Source of the DNA: Eubacteriales bacterium
GTDB taxonomy: Bacteria > Bacillota > Clostridia > Peptostreptococcales > Anaerovoracaceae
Direction of reading: 5' to 3'
Assembly: GCA_028706405.1 (NCBI GenBank)
Contig: JAQWBM010000019.1
Span: 1 to 37,990, forward strand
Length of the DNA stretch: 37,990 bases
Part shown: positions 16,164 to 25,459 of the stretch, one piece after another
How the letters are laid out: each line of letters opens with the position of its first letter
Numbering within the stretch: position 1 is the stretch's first letter
Notes under the pieces: generated by a model
The model's input: only the letters and a program-made list of their open reading frames with translations
Databases searched by the model: none
Told to the model about the DNA's origin: nothing
Program-made: the position numbers and the translations under genes

Positions 16164-17435
16164 TCACCGCCTTTTTAAAGCCGGGTAATCTTTGTAAAGC
16201 TGTTCGATTTCAGCATTGATGCTTTGTACATCCATTGATTCTGTCTGCTGATCAGCCAGAGCATATTTCTCCTTCAGCTTTAAGATACGGCAGACGCTTT
16301 CATCTATCCGGTCAGATGGTATTATCCCCGTCTCAGCTGCCGCGTGAATCGCTTTAAGTACAGCCACTTCCTTATCAAAATCATTGCAGACTAAGACAAT
16401 ATCACTGCCTGACCGGATGGATTTTACCGCCGCTTCACCAATATCATAATTTTCTGCAATAGCCCCCATGGTCATGTCATCCGTAATGACCACACCATCA
16501 TAGTTCATTCCTTTACGAATGACCCCGTTGATGAGTGCTTCCGAAAAGGTGGCGGGGTAATCAGGATCGATCTTCGGCAATAATATGTGAGCCAGCATGA
16601 TCGCATCAGCGTTATTAGCTATGGCCTGTGAGAAAGGGATAAGTTCAAAGCTCTTTAAGCGTTCCAGATCATAATACACTCTGGGCAGATCCTCATGAGA
16701 ATCCACAAGTGTATCTCCATGTCCCGGAAAATGCTTAACCACTGAAATAATTTTCTGCTCTTGTATCCCTTTCATGACTTGTATCCCCAGCTTACTCACC
16801 AGCTCGGGATGAGCGCCAAAAGCCCTGTCACCTATAACCGTATTCTCAGGATTACTAAAAATGTCGAGAACCGGAGCAAAGTTCACATTCATACCAAACG
16901 CCTTAACTTCTTTTCCCAGAATTCCTCCCGCCCGTTTCGCCAGCTCACCATTATTCTGAGCACCAATCTGTTGACTGGAAGGTATCTTTTTAAACTCTGA
17001 GGGCATCCTGGATACTCTGCCGCCCTCTTCATCGAGGGCCAGAAATAAGGGTATTCTATTCATCCCATTGGTCTCCTTTAAGGCGTTGACAAGATTCAGC
17101 ATCTGCTGGGCATCCTTCACATTTTTCTTTAAAAAAACGAAACCGCCTACGTGATAATCCTGAAGGAGCTGCTTAGAATTAACGTCTGTCTCATACCCAT
17201 CCACTCCAGCCATCACCAGTTGTCCGACCTTTTCCTTCAGGGACATCCCTTGGATTTGTTCCTTAATTGGGTCAACGGCAAGAACCTCTTCCGAAGAATC
17301 AGCAGAAGAGGTTTGATCCGGCAAGGGATTTGAAGGAATTTGAATTTGATAGTTAGACTTATCAAATAAGAAGAAAAAACCTAAGATCAATGCCAGGAGA
17401 GTTATTCTGATTAGGATTCCCTTTCTTTTGTGCAT
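16164..17435 (-). CDS. Glycoside hydrolase family 3 beta-N-acetylhexosaminidase (NagZ-like), membrane-anchored
   Basis: 423 residues with AAAGGAGAT upstream. The N-terminus MHKRKGILIRITLLALILGFFFLF is a signal anchor, so the enzyme acts outside the membrane. This is typical of Firmicute NagZ, unlike the cytoplasmic proteobacterial form. A Ser/Asp-rich linker is followed by the GH3 barrel: LDEEGGRVSRMP, NFAPVLDI, the dyad loop KHFPGHGDTLVDSH (general acid His) and the nucleophile segment GVVITDDMTMGA. It trims GlcNAc from peptidoglycan fragments. It ends in an acidic helical tail. The YibE/F gene lies 32 bases upstream in the same direction, suggesting a shared transcript. Confidence 0.93.
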   Translation of the reverse strand: MHKRKGILIRITLLALILGFFFLFDKSNYQIQIPSNPLPDQTSSADSSEEVLAVDPIKEQIQGMSLKEKVGQLVMAGVDGYETDVNSKQLLQDYHVGGFVFLKKNVKDAQQMLNLVNALKETNGMNRIPLFLALDEEGGRVSRMPSEFKKIPSSQQIGAQNNGELAKRAGGILGKEVKAFGMNVNFAPVLDIFSNPENTVIGDRAFGAHPELVSKLGIQVMKGIQEQKIISVVKHFPGHGDTLVDSHEDLPRVYYDLERLKSFELIPFSQAIANNADAIMLAHILLPKIDPDYPATFSEALINGVIRKGMNYDGVVITDDMTMGAIAENYDIGEAAVKSIRSGSDIVLVCNDFDKEVAVLKAIHAAAETGIIPSDRIDESVCRILKLKEKYALADQQTESMDVQSINAEIEQLYKDYPALKRR

Positions 17436-17467
17436 ATATTATACATCTCCTTTGACCAAAAAGATTA

Positions 17468-18622
17468 TCATACCGCCTTGCCGCCGGTATCGATGTTACG
17501 ATCATACATAAATCCGCATATAAGTGATGTTAATGGAGATACCAGCACCAGTCCGATGCAGCCTGCGAAGGTATGCAATATCTCCGCTGCTATCGGCTTT
17601 GAATTAAGTATATTCATAATGGGGGTGCCTTGAGCCATAAATACCATCATAACTGTTATATAGCTTCCCATATAGGCAAGCAGCAGGGTTGTGGTTTGGC
17701 TTCCGACTACTGATTTTCCGATGTTGAGTCCTGATTTTATAAGTTCTTTCTTAGTTACATTAGGATTATTATTGATAATCTCTTCCAGTGCTGATGAAAT
17801 GTCGATCGCTAAATCGAGTATGGCTCCTGAGCATGCGAGATAAATCCCTCCTTGAAAGACTAACGTTAAGTCAAGATTCATGAATCCGGCATATAACAGT
17901 GATTCGGCTCCTTCCATTACGGCGCCGTGTATATTAAACAGGTTTCCAAATATAATTGCAAGCAGTAAGGTTGCGACAGAACAAATAACGGAACTGAAAA
18001 TGGCCGCATAGGCTTTCCCGGAAAACCCTGCAACGAACAGTAATGTCACAACTGTAAGTATATTACCCACAAATAGCGCGACTATCAAAGGATTATAACC
18101 ATGGAGCATCGCCGGGATCAAAATCTTCCAGATGCTTAATAATGCAAAAGCAAAAGAAAGCAAGGTACGAACTCCGGTAAATCCGGAAAATAGTATGATA
18201 ACTACTGCAAAGACTCCAACTAAAAGGATCTCCTTATCTATACGATAATGATCGATCATATTGGCAAAGTTAATATGATTGTTTTCATCAAATCCAAGCA
18301 GTACCCAAGCCTTGTCTCCCGCCTGGAAAACCTTGTCGGCGGATAATCTGCCTGTAAGCATATTATTCGCTTCAACCTGCTCCCCCTTGCGTGAGCCTGT
18401 TTCTATTTCAATCAAGGCGCTTTGGTCACCCAGCTTATATATTCCGGAATTGTGTATCCCTATATTATTGACAGAAATGACTTTAGCCCGAACGCCCTCG
18501 GTAAACCTGTATTCTTGCTTCTGAAAGCCCGTAGGTAAAATAATAAGTATTATTAATACTATTAAAAGGGTTATAATAAACCCAATTTCTTTTCTTTTAA
18601 TATTCAAAAACAACTTTTTCAA
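17468..18622 (-). CDS. YibE/F family membrane protein
   Basis: 384 residues. A first helix (about 14-33) leads into an extracytoplasmic domain of about 100 residues (VRAKVISVNNIG, GDKAWVLLGFDENN). About seven helices follow, with the conserved GFTGVRTLLSF, CSGAILDLAIDISSALEE and PNVTKKELIKSGLNIGKSVVGSQTTTLLLAYMG stretches that define YibE/F. Biochemical function is not established for the family. It is followed by the hexosaminidase gene. The N-terminal Lys-rich cytoplasmic tail fits a Gram-positive protein. Confidence 0.9.
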   Translation of the reverse strand: MKKLFLNIKRKEIGFIITLLIVLIILIILPTGFQKQEYRFTEGVRAKVISVNNIGIHNSGIYKLGDQSALIEIETGSRKGEQVEANNMLTGRLSADKVFQAGDKAWVLLGFDENNHINFANMIDHYRIDKEILLVGVFAVVIILFSGFTGVRTLLSFAFALLSIWKILIPAMLHGYNPLIVALFVGNILTVVTLLFVAGFSGKAYAAIFSSVICSVATLLLAIIFGNLFNIHGAVMEGAESLLYAGFMNLDLTLVFQGGIYLACSGAILDLAIDISSALEEIINNNPNVTKKELIKSGLNIGKSVVGSQTTTLLLAYMGSYITVMMVFMAQGTPIMNILNSKPIAAEILHTFAGCIGLVLVSPLTSLICGFMYDRNIDTGGKAV

Positions 18623-18731
18623 ACAGCGCTCCTTTCATTTAATAAGTATCCTGCGGCTTAACAAAATAGTACTCACTTTGTACTTCCGCATTTTTAAATT
18701 TAGAGAAACGATATTTCTTTTCTAATTATAT

Positions 18732-18783
18732 AAAAATGGGAGCATCGCCGACTAAGATGAAAAAGTAGTTGTGCGACACTCCC
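18732..18783 (-). terminator. Probable terminator after the alkaline phosphatase gene
   Basis: GGGAG (18738-18742) pairs with CTCCC (18779-18783), with a second CGC/GCG step inside and a large loop. On the minus strand it is followed by ATTTTTATA (T-run over 18732-18736). The stem is imperfect. Confidence 0.4.
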
Positions 18784-18809
18784 CTAATATTTATTCTTTG
18801 AAACTGCGG

Positions 18810-20396
18810 CTAATTAAGATTTGTAATTTTTGCCAATTTATGATACACTTCTGTATTTTCATAAGCCCCATTAAATAAATGCGCGTTTACACCTGTTGCA
18901 TATACCGGAACCGGTACTCCCGTATGCCAGTAGGATGTCCAGCCTATGCCCGCCTTGTTATTTAAAATATGAGTTAAAGTTATTGAAAGTGGATTGTATC
19001 CGCCATATAATAAATCGGTTTCTTCGTTGTTTGTAGGTTTATCCGACATTGTTTCGGCAAATGCCGTTTCAAGCTTTGCTGCTTCTCTGTCGGATAGCTC
19101 CAATGTCATATAGCTTGGCTCACCAGAACGGCTTATATCGCCTGTGGTATTGTTAACAAGTCCAAAGTTTTCAGTTATAACGGGCATTACATCAGCAAAT
19201 GTCATTGCCGGATTCGCTTTTTTCATATTATTGATTAACTCGTCAAATGCCACATAAGACATCTTTTGACTCTCTAAAATATGAAATGCAGTATCGTAAT
19301 TGGTCGTTGCCTGGCCTATGGTCATACCGCCTGTTTCATGATCCCCTGTAACTATGATAAGGGTATCGTCAGGGTGTTTTTTTGCAAAATCAATAGCTAC
19401 CTGAATCGCTTCTTCAAAGTCTAAAAGATCTTCAATATTTGCTTTAGCATCATTGGCATGACCCGCCCAGTCAATCTTTCCTGATTCTGCCATCATGAAG
19501 AATCCTTTTTTGTTGTCAAGAACATCGATACCTTTTTTCACGAAATCAGCAAGAGTTAAATCTCCCTCCTTGTTATCTATGGCATAGGGCATAGCACCGC
19601 TATCCTGAACAACCGGAGTCACTGCATATACTTTTTCAGATTTCTTGTCAAGAGCTAAAATTTCTTCTTTGGTTCTTACTATTGTATATCCCTTTTCTTT
19701 CATGATTTCGTAAGCATCTTTTTGATCCTTGTTCTTTCCAGTTGGCTGGTTTATCGTTCCGCCGCCAAAGTAATCAAAGTCGGTATCTGCCATTTGCAAA
19801 GCTATGTCATAGTAGTCATTTCTGGAAGCTACATGGGCATAATAGGCTGCCGGTGTTGCATGGTTAATGGTCACTGTTGTTATGATTCCGATCTTCATGC
19901 CCTTTTCGTCTTTAAGCCTTTCGGCAATAGTTTTCGGAGTTTTCGCCGAATCAACATTTTCCGGTTTGTTTCCGGATTTAACTCCGACCGGTCTTAAGCC
20001 AATAGTTCCGCTCCATGTCTTAAATCCTGATGAAAGTGAAGTCGCTGTTGATGCAGAATCCGGCGCAAAGGATGTCGCATCCTGCGTAGTTTGATATCCA
20101 ACTGCTTCAAACTCCTGGAAATTCATTTCATCTAAAGCCATTTGATTATGTTTGTTCGTTCCACCGTAAATTTGAGCCGAGTTCACTTGCACGGCTGCCA
20201 TCCCATCCCCGATAAACATAAATATGTATTTAGGGACCTTTGCTGTCATTGCTGAATTTGACGCCCCTGCAGACTGCGCCGCCATTACTTTTGATGGAAT
20301 GATTTCGATTGCCGCACCTGCTGCAAGAGAGAACACCATAACCAAACAGATCAATGGTGCAAGGAGTTTCTTGGACATTATAAAGTTTTTAAACAT
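18810..20396 (-). CDS. Alkaline phosphatase, PhoA family, exported
   Basis: 528 residues with GGAGGTAGGTA before the ATG. The N-terminus has a signal peptide with hydrophobic LLAPLICLVMVFSLAAGAA and a likely cleavage near VMAA, so it works outside the cell. Core motifs: IFMFIGDGMA (metal Asp), the nucleophile loop FAPDSASTATSLSSG, MAESGKIDWAGHAND (metal Asp/His), TGDHETGG (Asp-His) and the late His in SYWHTGVPVPV. All metal ligands of the family appear present. Length is normal for the Gram-positive form. An inverted repeat, TTAAGAAA (20419-20426) with TTTCTTAA (20436-20443), lies just upstream and could be an operator. Two tiny reading frames precede it. Confidence 0.94.
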   Translation of the reverse strand: MFKNFIMSKKLLAPLICLVMVFSLAAGAAIEIIPSKVMAAQSAGASNSAMTAKVPKYIFMFIGDGMAAVQVNSAQIYGGTNKHNQMALDEMNFQEFEAVGYQTTQDATSFAPDSASTATSLSSGFKTWSGTIGLRPVGVKSGNKPENVDSAKTPKTIAERLKDEKGMKIGIITTVTINHATPAAYYAHVASRNDYYDIALQMADTDFDYFGGGTINQPTGKNKDQKDAYEIMKEKGYTIVRTKEEILALDKKSEKVYAVTPVVQDSGAMPYAIDNKEGDLTLADFVKKGIDVLDNKKGFFMMAESGKIDWAGHANDAKANIEDLLDFEEAIQVAIDFAKKHPDDTLIIVTGDHETGGMTIGQATTNYDTAFHILESQKMSYVAFDELINNMKKANPAMTFADVMPVITENFGLVNNTTGDISRSGEPSYMTLELSDREAAKLETAFAETMSDKPTNNEETDLLYGGYNPLSITLTHILNNKAGIGWTSYWHTGVPVPVYATGVNAHLFNGAYENTEVYHKLAKITNLN

Positions 20397-20461
20397 TACC
20401 TACCTCCAAAACATACCTTTAAGAAATAATTGTTGTTTCTTAATAATATAAATCATCATTA

Positions 20462-20524
20462 TTAAGAATGGATTATGACTATTACTCCCAAGGCTACAAG
20501 AGCGATTCCAAAAATTTTCTTCAT
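20462..20524 (-). CDS. Possible 20-residue membrane peptide
   Basis: MKKIFGIALVALGVIVIIHS: two lysines, then one hydrophobic helix. GAGGT lies eight bases before the ATG, which is four bases after the stop of the frame at 20529. The phosphatase gene starts about 65 bases downstream on the same strand. Basic start, helix and binding site together look like a real micro-protein; there is no homology evidence. Confidence 0.4.
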   Translation of the reverse strand: MKKIFGIALVALGVIVIIHS

Positions 20525-20528
20525 GCTG

Positions 20529-20696
20529 TCATACCTCATTTTCATATTCATTATTTTTTATAAAATCATTATCGTCAATATAATTTCTGCCCGGCGTTAA
20601 ATGATGAATCCGCTGGTTCAGAACCAATACCGCAAGAGCATTGATCGTGTTGATCGACTTTGCGGCAAAGGGGTCAAGGACTGAGAAAAATGCCAT
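20529..20696 (-). CDS. Possible 55-residue small protein
   Basis: The frame begins MAFFSVLDPFAAKSINTINA, has a hydrophobic stretch ALAVLVLNQ, then a polar acidic tail ending ENEYENEV-like (NNEYENEV). The tail encodes the ribosome binding site of the 20-residue frame that follows. No clear binding site precedes its own ATG; TATAAT lies immediately upstream. Not recognised as any family. Confidence 0.35.
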   Translation of the reverse strand: MAFFSVLDPFAAKSINTINALAVLVLNQRIHHLTPGRNYIDDNDFIKNNEYENEV

Positions 20697-20836
20697 GGTT
20701 CCATATTATATGAAAAGAAACGTAAGTCTATTTTCTATAAATATTCAAAAACCTTCTGGATTTTTCAACGAAGTTATTTATTAGAGCCGAGATCGTAAAA
20801 GTGATGAAACATGCGGTATTGCCTCAAAATCTCAGA

Positions 20837-22428
20837 TCACATGAACACAACCTTATTCCTCCCGGTATTTTTGGCCAGATAAAGATTCTGATCGGCTTTT
20901 CTGATCAAATCATCTTTTTTTAAACAGCTCGACTCACAGTAGGCGGCGCCGACACTTATGGTCAGATTGCCGTCCGGTTGAGCATCCTGGTACTTGAATT
21001 CATATTCTTCCACTGTTTTCCTGATCTTTTCTGCAGCGATTTCCACCCCTTTGACCGGGGTATTGCAGCAAATCACCGCAAATTCTTCCCCACCGTAACG
21101 ACATAGGATATCATTGAAAAAAAGAACTTCTTTTACAACGTTGACAATGGTTTGCAACAGTTCATCCCCTGCCTGATGTCCGTTCAAATCGTTATACATC
21201 TTGAAATAATCAATATCGAACATAATCAAACCAAATTTGTATTCAGAATTTTTGGCTTCCGCGCCGCAGGCTTGCAATTTACCGATCCGCTCAATTTCCT
21301 GCTCCAACCGCTCGTCAAAAAAATAGCGGTTGTAAGACTGGGTCAACCAGTCTTTCATCGCCAAGCTCTGTAACTTTTCATTCAAACGTATCACTTCTTC
21401 CAAGTTCTTTTTTTGTTCCGTAATATCCTTTATTAGCATGATTGTCCCGACATGACTGCCTTTGACAATAACCGGAGTGATTCCCCCAGACTATATTTCA
21501 CACCGTCATCGGATGGGCGCTGTATTTCTATACTTACTTTTGACTGCTGCCGAGCCGCCTGATTGACCAAACAGCCAAACTTTTCTTCGTCAAAATCAGG
21601 ACAGACTTGTTTTATGACTTTACTGATTCCTGTTTTTCTGGAAGCTCCAGACCAGGCTATTTCAAACGCATTATTGAAATAGGTGATTTCATAGTCTTCA
21701 TTGAATACGACATAGGCGTCAGAAATGGTATCAACAACCTTTTGTAAAGCGATCGGAACAACGCCTAAAAAATTGTATTTCACAATGGCCAGAATAAAAA
21801 GAATAATGGTAACAGAAAATACGACATTTTCAACAGCCGCCGACCAGTCAAAGATATGAAATGTGCTAAATGAATCCGCAATCAATGAGATCAGAAGAGC
21901 GAAAAAAATAAGAATTGCCTGCCTGGAAAGAAAACCATAATTTTTGACGGCAAAATATAGAAAACAAAAAAGGCCAATTCCGATGCATAAATAGGAATAA
22001 GCTGTATGGACATTAAAATAAAACCCGAAATCCTGCTCAGATGGGGTCAGACTGAAAGTTGTATAAAAAAAATGGTGGTAAGAGTTTGTAAATAAGACTG
22101 TCAAAGAAATAAGCGGCACAATCAACAGCAGTGCATGTTTCCAGGAGAAATTGATTCTGATTTGGACAAAAATCAAACCGGTGAATAAGGTTGCCAGCGA
22201 GACAAAAACAATGCCGGTAAAATACATCTTTTCACTGACAGCCAATACCCACGGTATTCCCGGAAAGCTGATATGGCATAATACGGAGCTGTTCCAGATC
22301 AGCAGGCTTATCGCTATAGCCATCACGGCATAATGAACCTATTTTTTCTTATTCTTCAGGGCAATCAATAAGATCAAAACAAGCATCAACAGGATGGAAA
22401 TCACTAACAGTATCTGATATATAAACAT
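20837..22428 (-). pseudogene. Disrupted 7TM-PAS-GGDEF diguanylate cyclase gene
   Basis: Three pieces in family order. From ATG 22428 (AGAGG upstream) a first helix MFIYQILLVISILLMLVLIL is read for 29 codons to an in-frame TAG (22339-22341). The same frame continues from 22338 through six more helices and a PAS domain (LQKVVDTISDAYVVFNEDY) to about 21490. At a run of five C on the plus strand (21483-21487) the reading shifts. One missing base would restore SLGGITPVIVKGSHVGTIM, joining the GGDEF domain (20837-21439) with RYGGEEFAVICC. The inhibitory RxxD site is absent (FFND). The intact ancestor would be a membrane diguanylate cyclase of about 530 residues. Two independent lesions argue for a true pseudogene, though the run-length one could be a sequencing error. 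Confidence 0.8.
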
Positions 22429-22682
22429 TCAAAAGCCTCTCTGTACAATTGTGAGGGTATCAGGTGAACGGATTATACATCATCTTTTACAGACTCACTT
22501 TTAAACCGTTCCTGAAACAAGCACCCCATTTATCATACTTCTTATTGTACCATAATACATAGCTGCTACATGTTTTTCGCATAACAACTATTGGCATAAT
22601 ATCATCCCTTATGGTTATCATTACCGCATGAGGTCATCTTTGTCAACCCTCTTTCGGACCAATATCCCCGTTCCCTTGTCAC
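22429..22682. other. Intergenic region with a REP-like fragment and no gene
   Basis: It lies between the broken GGDEF gene and the CoA-transferase gene. The only features are CCAATATCCCCGTTCCCTTG and following bases at 22659-22682, a copy of the GC-rich REP-like family, next to the terminator at 22683. Confidence 0.5.
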
Positions 22683-22714
22683 AAAAAACGGAGACATTAT
22701 ATATAATGTCTCCG
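22683..22714 (-). terminator. Rho-independent terminator of the CoA-transferase gene
   Basis: A perfect stem, CGGAGACATTA with TAATGTCTCCG around TATA (22689-22714), followed on the minus strand by six T (22683-22688). It lies 30 bases after the stop codon at 22744. Confidence 0.88.
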
Positions 22715-22743
22715 AAAAAAAGTTTATTTTATGTGCAATGTGT

Positions 22744-24072
22744 CTACTTATTGCTTTTTCTCCAGATGTTCATAACCTCTGCTTCTTTTATTAATTCATC
22801 TCTGAAATCAGGATGTGCAATATTAACTAAAGCTTCAGCACGTTCCCATGTGCTCTTGCCTTTCATGTCGGCAATGCCATATTCGGTTACGATCATATGC
22901 GTAGCTGTTCTCGGGCTGGTTACTATGGCGCCCGGAGATAAAATTGGTTTTATCGCAGAAATTCTCTTGCCTTTGATTTCTTTTACAGACGCTGTACAAA
23001 TAAAGCTTTGTCCGCCTTTTGATTTGTAAGCACCTTCTACAAAGTCAAGCTGTCCGCCGGTTCCGCTAATATGACGCGTTCCTGCACTCTCAGAAGCTAC
23101 TTGACCAAACAGGTCTAACTCAACACATGCATTAATTGAAACAAAGTTGTCGATTTGAGCGATTATTTTGGGGTCGTTGGTATAATCAACATTGTACGCA
23201 ATGCAACATGGGTTATCATCAATATAGTCATATAATTTTTGGGAACCCATAGCAAACGAAAATACTTCCTTATACTTATCCAAATTCTTATATTTGCCGG
23301 TGATTTTTCCAGCTTCAGCCATTTTTACATAAGCATCAACATACATTTCAGTGTGAACGCCCAGATCTTTTAAGTCAGAAGCTGCTATCATGGCGCCTAC
23401 GGCATTAGGAACACCGCCGATACCCAATTGAATACAGCAGCCATTTCTTAATCGCGGTATGATTTGTTTAGCTAATTGTGTGTCGATTTCACTGGGAGGG
23501 TTATCAGGTATAGTTGGTATATCATTATCTACGTCTATTACATAATCAACCTGAGAAATATGTATGCATTCTTGCCCGCCACCTAATACACGGGGCATCT
23601 TGGGGTTGACTTCCAGTATAGTATATTTAGCGGTTTCATGTGCAGCCATTGCGCTTGGCGCACCGGCTCCCCAGCTGAAATAGCCGTGTTTATCCATAGG
23701 ACTGACCTGGGCAACAAAAACATCGTCCGGCACACAATTATCTCTAGTCATAGGAGGGCATTCATGGAATTTCATAGGGAGGTAGTAAAGCCCCTTGTGT
23801 ATCCAGGCCCTATCATGTCCTGCAACATGCCAGCTGTTCCATGTAAAAACCTCATTACTGGCTTCGAGAGTGTAATGCGGGTACGCACCGATATCACAAC
23901 GTATTTTAACATCATTTAATTCATCTTTGCGTTTGGCAAGAGCTTTATCAAAAGCGTCAGAACTTGCCACTCCAAAAGCATACTCAATCCAATCTCCAGA
24001 TTTAACTACTTTTGCTGCTTCATCAGCAGTAACAAGTTTCTTTTTATATTCGTCTACCCAATTAAATAACAT
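22744..24072 (-). CDS. Butyryl-CoA:acetate CoA-transferase (acetyl-CoA hydrolase/transferase family)
   Basis: 442 residues with AAAGGGG before the ATG. It moves CoA between butyryl-CoA (or a similar acyl-CoA) and acetate, the last step of butyrate formation in many Clostridia. Family stretches: FTWNSWHVAGHDR, VAQVSPMDKHGYFSWG, CIQLGIGGVPNAVG, the catalytic Glu near 242 in LGVHTEMYVDAYVKM, LYDYIDDNPCCIAYNVDYTND, FGQVASESAGTRHISGTGGQ and the end STWERAEALVNIAHPDFRDELI. The pattern closely follows the butyryl-CoA:acetate enzymes of gut butyrate producers. 4-hydroxybutyrate or propionate as substrate cannot be excluded. It is monocistronic, with a clear promoter and terminator. Confidence 0.92.
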   Translation of the reverse strand: MLFNWVDEYKKKLVTADEAAKVVKSGDWIEYAFGVASSDAFDKALAKRKDELNDVKIRCDIGAYPHYTLEASNEVFTWNSWHVAGHDRAWIHKGLYYLPMKFHECPPMTRDNCVPDDVFVAQVSPMDKHGYFSWGAGAPSAMAAHETAKYTILEVNPKMPRVLGGGQECIHISQVDYVIDVDNDIPTIPDNPPSEIDTQLAKQIIPRLRNGCCIQLGIGGVPNAVGAMIAASDLKDLGVHTEMYVDAYVKMAEAGKITGKYKNLDKYKEVFSFAMGSQKLYDYIDDNPCCIAYNVDYTNDPKIIAQIDNFVSINACVELDLFGQVASESAGTRHISGTGGQLDFVEGAYKSKGGQSFICTASVKEIKGKRISAIKPILSPGAIVTSPRTATHMIVTEYGIADMKGKSTWERAEALVNIAHPDFRDELIKEAEVMNIWRKSNK

Positions 24073-24127
24073 AGACTGGTTCCCCTTTCACATATAAATA
24101 ATATAAATTATATCAAAATTTACTAAT

Positions 24128-24156
24128 AGTATATATGTTTATTTTACTTAATGCAA
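24128..24156 (-). promoter_or_regulatory. Probable sigma-A promoter of the CoA-transferase gene
   Basis: On the minus strand TTGCAT (24151-24156), 17 bases, TATACT (24128-24133), about 55 bases before the start codon. A second TATAAT lies closer to the gene without a good -35. Confidence 0.6.
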
Positions 24157-24195
24157 GTACATTTTAAAGAAGGCATTTGCTAAAGCGAATTACGC

Positions 24196-24672
24196 TCATC
24201 CATGCTCTCGTGCGCTCAGTTCTTTTACAACCAGTTGAAATACGCATGTTTTTGCCAGCACATCCTCAGGGAAATCCCAATCATCTCTGCCGCTTAATTG
24301 CTTCATGATTATCTTAAGTGCCTGTGCTTTTTCCTTAGCAGCGGTCAATTCTGTAATTACCCCTTCTCCTACTATACTCTGATAGCGCATGGAAAAATTG
24401 CAGGCCTTTTCGTTTGGGTTCACAGTTCTATACCTGTCAAGTTCAAATCCTGCATATCCTAAACGGCGGCACAATTCCACCTTGCGCCCGGCGGCAGCTC
24501 CATGAAAATAAAAACATTGAGTGTCTCCCTTTCTCTCATAACCAAAGCTCAGTGGAATAATGTACGGATGAGTTCCATCCGCAAAGGCAAGGCGCAAGCA
24601 ATCGCAACTTAAAATAATTTCATCAATGCGTGCAGAATCAGTAACTGCCAGGTCTTTTCTTCTCATTTCCAT
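24196..24672 (-). CDS. Pyridoxamine 5'-phosphate oxidase-related flavin protein (NimA-like)
   Basis: 158 residues with AGGAGGT nine bases before the ATG. The split-barrel fold is shown by CLRLAFADGTHPYIIPLSFGYE, then FYFHGAAAGRKVELCRRLGYAGFELD and the RYQSIVGEGVITEL strand. This order and length match small NimA/NimC-type members that bind FMN, among them 5-nitroimidazole reductases. The actual substrate is unknown. The middle segment RTVNPNEKACNFSMRYQS is typical of the clostridial group. It stands alone, with the CoA-transferase gene downstream on the same strand. Confidence 0.88.
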   Translation of the reverse strand: MEMRRKDLAVTDSARIDEIILSCDCLRLAFADGTHPYIIPLSFGYERKGDTQCFYFHGAAAGRKVELCRRLGYAGFELDRYRTVNPNEKACNFSMRYQSIVGEGVITELTAAKEKAQALKIIMKQLSGRDDWDFPEDVLAKTCVFQLVVKELSAREHG

Positions 24673-24824
24673 TCGTAATTACCTCCTAAATCCGGTTATT
24701 TTCTGTTGGGTTCCGAATTTTTATAACTTTGAAATAATCGTTGCATATGTTTATCATGAGTATACAACCATTTCTATCCTGTTACAAGAATTTCTGTTTA
24801 TGTTTTTGTTGCTGTTATAGGTTA

Positions 24825-24965
24825 ATAACGCTTAAGGAGAAAAATTTCGACTGTAGAAATTTTTCCTTCATCTGTGCATTTCAACGAGGCGGGGGATATC
24901 CCCACTGCCTGTGAAATTAAGTTGTATCCCCGCCTAAAGAGGCGGGTATATCTTTTTCTTGTTAT
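24825..24965. mobile_element. Copy B of a 141-149-bp repeat element with terminal inverted repeats
   Basis: ATAACG at 24825 and GTTAT at 24961-24965 mark the ends. Inside, in order: hairpin GAAAAATTTC/GAAATTTTTC with loop GACTGTA; the palindrome GGGGATATCCCC flanked by AGGC and GCCT; and the hairpin CCCGCCT-AAAG-AGGCGGG followed by a T-rich stretch. Copy C at 29418-29566 is about 88% identical throughout. A non-autonomous transposable element (MITE, possibly IS200/IS605-derived) or a structured RNA would both fit. The rest of the 24673-25006 gap holds no gene. Confidence 0.75.
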
Positions 24966-25006
24966 ATGTTTTCCTTTTATCCTTTTCCGAATCAAGAGAC
25001 CTATAA

Positions 25007-25459
25007 TCATCGGATTGCATATATTCTCATGGCAGCATGAAACTGACCCATTCGCATTTCGGTTTCATCTGCATCAGAGCAGTGCAATTCCAACTTAAGC
25101 TGCATTCGTTTTTGATTATGGAGGCGTTCGACATCCTCTTTGTTCTTACACTTTTTCAATGCAGCTTCATAAGCTTCCCGCTCGTTAGAAATCTTAACTG
25201 CTTTTATATACAAATCCGGGGGGTTCACGCGCAGATATTCTAATTCGGCGGGAGCAAGTTTTTTCCCTGTCTTCAGCTTTGTAATAATACTTCCTATCTT
25301 CATCGATTTTCGGTTATCCTGCACACTTTTTTGCAACTCAGAGATCGGCGAAGAACTGTTGGTCTCAGAGCTGTTCTTGCTTAAGCACCATTCATTGTAC
25401 ATTTTAACAAAACGCAGGTGGTTTCGGACAGAGTTAACAGGCAAAAAGCTCATACTCAA
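25007..25459 (-). CDS. Unknown 150-residue protein
   Basis: It has a strong AAAGGAGGT nine bases before the ATG, so it is very likely translated. The protein begins MSMSFLPVNSVRNHLRFVKMYNEW. It has a Ser-rich polar section (about 30-45), then a long helical, Lys/Glu-rich second half (TKLKTGKKLAPAELEYLRVNPPDLYIKAVKISNEREAYEAALKKCKNKEDVERLHNQ) ending in a His/Met-rich tail. No signal peptide or membrane segment. I do not recognise a family with a known role. The element copy B lies just downstream. Confidence 0.75.
   Translation of the reverse strand: MSMSFLPVNSVRNHLRFVKMYNEWCLSKNSSETNSSSPISELQKSVQDNRKSMKIGSIITKLKTGKKLAPAELEYLRVNPPDLYIKAVKISNEREAYEAALKKCKNKEDVERLHNQKRMQLKLELHCSDADETEMRMGQFHAAMRIYAIR

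Noticed and set aside
22339..22341. In-frame TAG in the GGDEF gene read as pyrrolysine
   Set aside because: It lies at the end of the first membrane helix with no role for pyrrolysine, and the same gene has a second lesion, so decay is simpler.
24841..24866. The hairpin AATTTCGACTGTAGAAATT looks a little like Cas12a CRISPR repeats (AATTTCTACT...GTAGAT)
   Set aside because: Copies are kilobases apart, there are no regularly spaced spacers, the stem pairs different bases from the Cas12a repeat, and no cas gene is in the window.
24822..25010. 62-codon frame on the minus strand over repeat copy B
   Set aside because: It is mostly read-through of the repeat element and has no ribosome binding site.
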